Below are positions 6,056 to 7,996 of a stretch of 7,996 nt of DNA, in pieces; the first letter of the stretch is position 1; every line of letters starts with the position of its first letter. Position numbers and translations under genes: made by a program. The notes under the pieces are model-generated. The model did not search any database, had not been told where the DNA came from, and worked only from the letters and a program-made list of their open reading frames with translations. This DNA comes from Flavobacteriaceae bacterium (GTDB lineage Bacteria; Bacteroidota; Bacteroidia; Flavobacteriales; Flavobacteriaceae), in the NCBI GenBank assembly GCA_003511845.1, contig DOIV01000309.1, positions 1-7,996 on the forward strand, read 5' to 3'.

Positions 6056-7090
6056 ATGAGAGTTTTAAAATATATATTCCTGTTGTTACTATTAATCATT
6101 ATTGCAGGCTCAATTTATATTGCTACGTTAGAAAAAACCTACGATGTAAAACGTACAAGGGTAATTAAAGCACCAATTGAAGTTGTTTATAATAATGTAA
6201 ATGACTTTAAAAATTGGCAATCATGGTCACCTTGGTTAAGTAAAGATTCTCTTGCTGTGTTAACTTTTGGCGAAATTACTTCTGGTGAAGGAGCGTCACA
6301 ATCATGGAAAAGTGAGGTTAAAGAAGTTGGTGTTGGTGCTATCAATACGATAAATGCGAAGCAGAATGAAACTATCAATCAAAAATTGGTATTAACAAAA
6401 CCATGGGAATCAACGTCTGATATATATTGGAGTTTCAAGCCTGTTGATAACGGTACAGAAGTAATATGGGGTATGAAAGGTGAGTTGGGTTTTATGTCTA
6501 GAGTATTTATGGTGTTTAGCGGAGGAATGGACAAACAAGTTGGTCTAGATTATGAACGAGGTTTGTTTAAGTTAGATAGTGTTGTGCAAGTTGAAATGCA
6601 AAAATATAGTGTGACTGTAAACGGAGAAACTACACACGGAGGCGGATTTTATCTTTACAATACTACTTCATGTAAAATTGATGAATTACCTGTGAAAATG
6701 CAAGAAATGATGCCGAAAGTTAGAGCGTATGCTCAAAAAAATAAGATACAAATGGCAGGTGCACCCTTTACAATATATCACACTTTTGATGAAGATAATA
6801 ATGCTGTCATGTTTTCATCTGCAGTACCTGTTGCTGAACGTGTAATTACGGAATCAGGAAGTGGAATATTAACTGGGCAACTGAAACCTTTTAAAGCCAT
6901 AAAAACAACACTTAAAGGTGATTATAAAAATTTAAAAGAAGCTTGGGAAACAGCTAACGAATATTTAGTTGCCAATAAATTTGAACAAGTACAAGGTGCT
7001 GTTGCATTAGAAGTGTATGTAAATGACCCAAAACAAACACCAAATCCTGCAAACTTAGTTACCGAAATATTTATTCCTATAAAAGAATAG
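6056..7090 (+). CDS. Membrane-anchored SRPBCC family protein with C-terminal GyrI-like effector-binding domain
   Basis: This 344-aa protein has an N-terminal membrane helix (about 5-23) and two ligand-binding folds in tandem. Residues 30-175 fit the SRPBCC/polyketide-cyclase helix-grip fold: the opening strand TRVIKAPIEVVYNNVNDFKNWQSWSPW, a central GAINTIN strand, a WSFKPVDNGTEVIWGMKGEL strand pair, and a C-terminal helix. Residues 182-344 fit the GyrI-like/AraC effector-binding fold: FTIYHTFDEDNN (238-249), VMFSSAVPV (251-259), and the typical end block VYVNDPKQTPNPANLVTEIFIPI (320-342). There is no DNA-binding domain, so despite the effector-binding name it is unlikely to be a transcription factor. 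It probably binds a small hydrophobic ligand at the cell envelope. The ligand is unknown. The gene is separate from its neighbours: divergent from rsgA and convergent with tag. Confidence 0.85.
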   Translation: MRVLKYIFLLLLLIIIAGSIYIATLEKTYDVKRTRVIKAPIEVVYNNVNDFKNWQSWSPWLSKDSLAVLTFGEITSGEGASQSWKSEVKEVGVGAINTINAKQNETINQKLVLTKPWESTSDIYWSFKPVDNGTEVIWGMKGELGFMSRVFMVFSGGMDKQVGLDYERGLFKLDSVVQVEMQKYSVTVNGETTHGGGFYLYNTTSCKIDELPVKMQEMMPKVRAYAQKNKIQMAGAPFTIYHTFDEDNNAVMFSSAVPVAERVITESGSGILTGQLKPFKAIKTTLKGDYKNLKEAWETANEYLVANKFEQVQGAVALEVYVNDPKQTPNPANLVTEIFIPIKE

Positions 7091-7091
7091 A

Positions 7092-7169
7092 ATGTCATTC
7101 AGAGGGACGAGTAATTTCAATATTAATAATGAGATTCATCACTCCACTACGCTTTGTTCTGAATGATAT
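7092..7169. repeat. Intergenic inverted-repeat element between convergent genes
   Basis: The arms ATGTCATTCAGA (7092-7103) and TCTGAATGATAT (7158-7169) are 12 bp with one mismatch that is a G-U pair in RNA. They enclose a 54-nt centre. The minus-strand reading, with TCATTCAGAACAAAGCG, then GATGAATCTCATTA, looks like a family of short palindromic elements common between genes in Flavobacteriia. The assignment rests on recollection of that family and not on a search. It fills nearly all of the 80-bp gap between the SRPBCC gene and tag, so it may serve as a bidirectional transcription stop for both. Confidence 0.6.
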
Positions 7170-7170
7170 T

Positions 7171-7734
7171 TTATACTTCATCATACCTAAAGCAATCTAC
7201 CAAATGATCGTTTACCATACCTGTGGCTTGCATATGTGCATAAATAACGGTTGAGCCTGTAAATTTAAATCCGCGTTTTTTTAAGTCTTTCGAAAGTTTA
7301 TCGGACAGTGCCGTAGTTGCAGGTGCTTCTGCTAAAGTTTTTAACTTGTTTTTTATGGGTTTACCGTTGGTGAACCCCCAAATGTATTTAGAAAAAGAAC
7401 CAAATTCTTTTTGAACTTCCATAAAAGCTATAGCATTGCTAATGGTAGCTTTTATTTTGAGTTTGTTTCTTATAATACCAGCATTCTGTAAAAGAGCTTC
7501 GTATTTTTTTTCGCCATAGGTGGCAATTTTTTTATAGTCAAAATTATCAAAGGCTTTTCTGAAATTTTCACGTTTTTTTAAAACAGTTATCCAGCTTAAA
7601 CCCGCCTGAAAAGTTTCTAAGATTAAAAACTCAAAGAGTTTGTCATCATCATAAACAGGTACGCCCCATTCTGTATCGTGATATTCTACATATAACGGAT
7701 CGGTACCACACCAAGCACATCTTTGTTTTGTCAT
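7171..7734 (-). CDS. tag: DNA-3-methyladenine glycosylase I
   Basis: This 187-aa cytoplasmic DNA repair enzyme removes 3-methyladenine from alkylated DNA, starting base excision repair. The family marks are the N-terminal RCAWCG and YHDTEWGVPVYDD motifs, LILETFQAGLSWITVLKKRENFR in the helix-hairpin core, and ATGMVNDHLVDCF near the end. The zinc-snap ligands are Cys6, His19, His177 and Cys181, each two residues later than the matching E. coli TAG positions as I recall them. The catalytic-pocket Glu40 and Trp48 follow the same offset. The protein is full length. The gene stands alone, divergent from the FAD-dependent oxidoreductase gene 41 nt away, with a -7-like box at 7758-7751 giving a short leader. 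Confidence 0.96.
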   Translation of the reverse strand: MTKQRCAWCGTDPLYVEYHDTEWGVPVYDDDKLFEFLILETFQAGLSWITVLKKRENFRKAFDNFDYKKIATYGEKKYEALLQNAGIIRNKLKIKATISNAIAFMEVQKEFGSFSKYIWGFTNGKPIKNKLKTLAEAPATTALSDKLSKDLKKRGFKFTGSTVIYAHMQATGMVNDHLVDCFRYDEV

Positions 7735-7750
7735 AAGAGATTAGTTTTTT

Positions 7751-7771
7751 CAAAGATAGTTATTATCTTTA
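7751..7771. promoter_or_regulatory. Back-to-back -7 boxes between tag and the FAD oxidoreductase
   Basis: On the minus strand, 7758-7751 reads TATCTTTG, an exact TAnnTTTG box for tag. On the plus strand, 7764-7771 reads TATCTTTA, one base off, for the oxidoreductase. The two form the inverted repeat AAAGATA-GTTAT-TATCTTT. The tag leader would be about 10 nt. The plus-strand start would fall almost on the ATG at 7776. No -33 elements were found. Confidence 0.4.
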
Positions 7772-7775
7772 AACG

Positions 7776-7996
7776 ATGAATTTAAGCTATTGGGAAATAA
7801 AATCATGGTTTACCAATGTTGATTTTACCATTGTAGGATCAGGTATTGTAGGATTAAACTGTGCCTTAAATTTAAAAGAGCATTTTCCGAAAGCAAACAT
7901 ACTTATACTCGAAAAAGGAATCTTACCACAAGGAGCCAGTACCAAAAATGCAGGATTTGCCTGTTTTGGGAGCCTCTCTGAAATTATTGATGATTT
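7776..7996 (+). CDS. FAD-dependent oxidoreductase (DAO family), 5' part, cut by window end
   Basis: The first 73 codons are present and the gene runs past the window edge. The translation begins MNLSYWEIKSWFTNVDFTIV and contains the Rossmann dinucleotide-binding motif GSGIVG (21-26), the ribose-binding acid in ILEKG (Glu46) and the GASTKNAGFACFGS block (53-66), which contacts FAD in D-amino-acid-oxidase-type enzymes such as glycine/sarcosine oxidases. The substrate cannot be told from this fragment. The ATG at 7776 is chosen because it fits the usual short lead before the FAD motif. The gene diverges from tag. Confidence 0.85.
   Translation, partial: MNLSYWEIKSWFTNVDFTIVGSGIVGLNCALNLKEHFPKANILILEKGILPQGASTKNAGFACFGSLSEIIDD

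Overview
This window looks like a chromosomal segment from a member of the Flavobacteriaceae (Bacteroidota). It is strongly AT-rich. Its promoters, where visible, have the Bacteroidota TAnnTTTG -7 box rather than a sigma70 TATAAT box. Clear Shine-Dalgarno sequences are mostly absent. The first gene carries a type IX secretion (T9SS) C-terminal sorting domain, which is specific to this phylum. I cannot name the genus from sequence alone.

Layout: Bases 1-318 have no convincing gene but hold a structured, repeat-like stretch. Next, on the minus strand, is a secreted protein (319-1248) made of a signal peptide, the C-terminal part of an M1 aminopeptidase without its HExxH catalytic site, and a T9SS sorting tail. 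Divergent from it is a plus-strand iron/metal cluster: a membrane-anchored SCO-type thioredoxin-fold protein (1308-1976), FeoA (2045-2299, TTG start), FeoB (2278-4383, overlapping feoA by 22 nt) and a tiny FeoB-associated Cys-rich membrane protein of 38 aa (4388-4504). The cluster ends with no gap against a convergent housekeeping pair on the minus strand, rsgA (5931-4993) and dtd (4957-4505). Divergent from rsgA is a membrane-anchored SRPBCC plus GyrI-like effector-binding protein (6056-7090). It converges on a tag gene for 3-methyladenine DNA glycosylase I (7734-7171), with an 80-bp inverted-repeat intergenic element between them. The window ends inside an FAD-dependent oxidoreductase gene (7776 onward) that diverges from tag.

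How the genes work together: feoA, feoB and the Cys-rich peptide form one ferrous-iron uptake unit. The upstream SCO gene is in the same direction 68 nt away and may share transcription, although a weak -7-like box precedes feoA. rsgA and dtd both serve translation (30S subunit maturation and D-aminoacyl-tRNA proofreading) and probably form a two-gene operon. The remaining genes look like independent units.

Most of the window is ordinary core genome. I see no defence system, prophage, transposase, tRNA, rRNA or CRISPR array. The items most worth a second look are the catalytically empty M1 remnant that keeps its export signals, the two intergenic inverted-repeat elements, the small Cys-rich Feo gene, the SCO-Feo linkage, and the three closely packed or palindromic divergent promoter regions.
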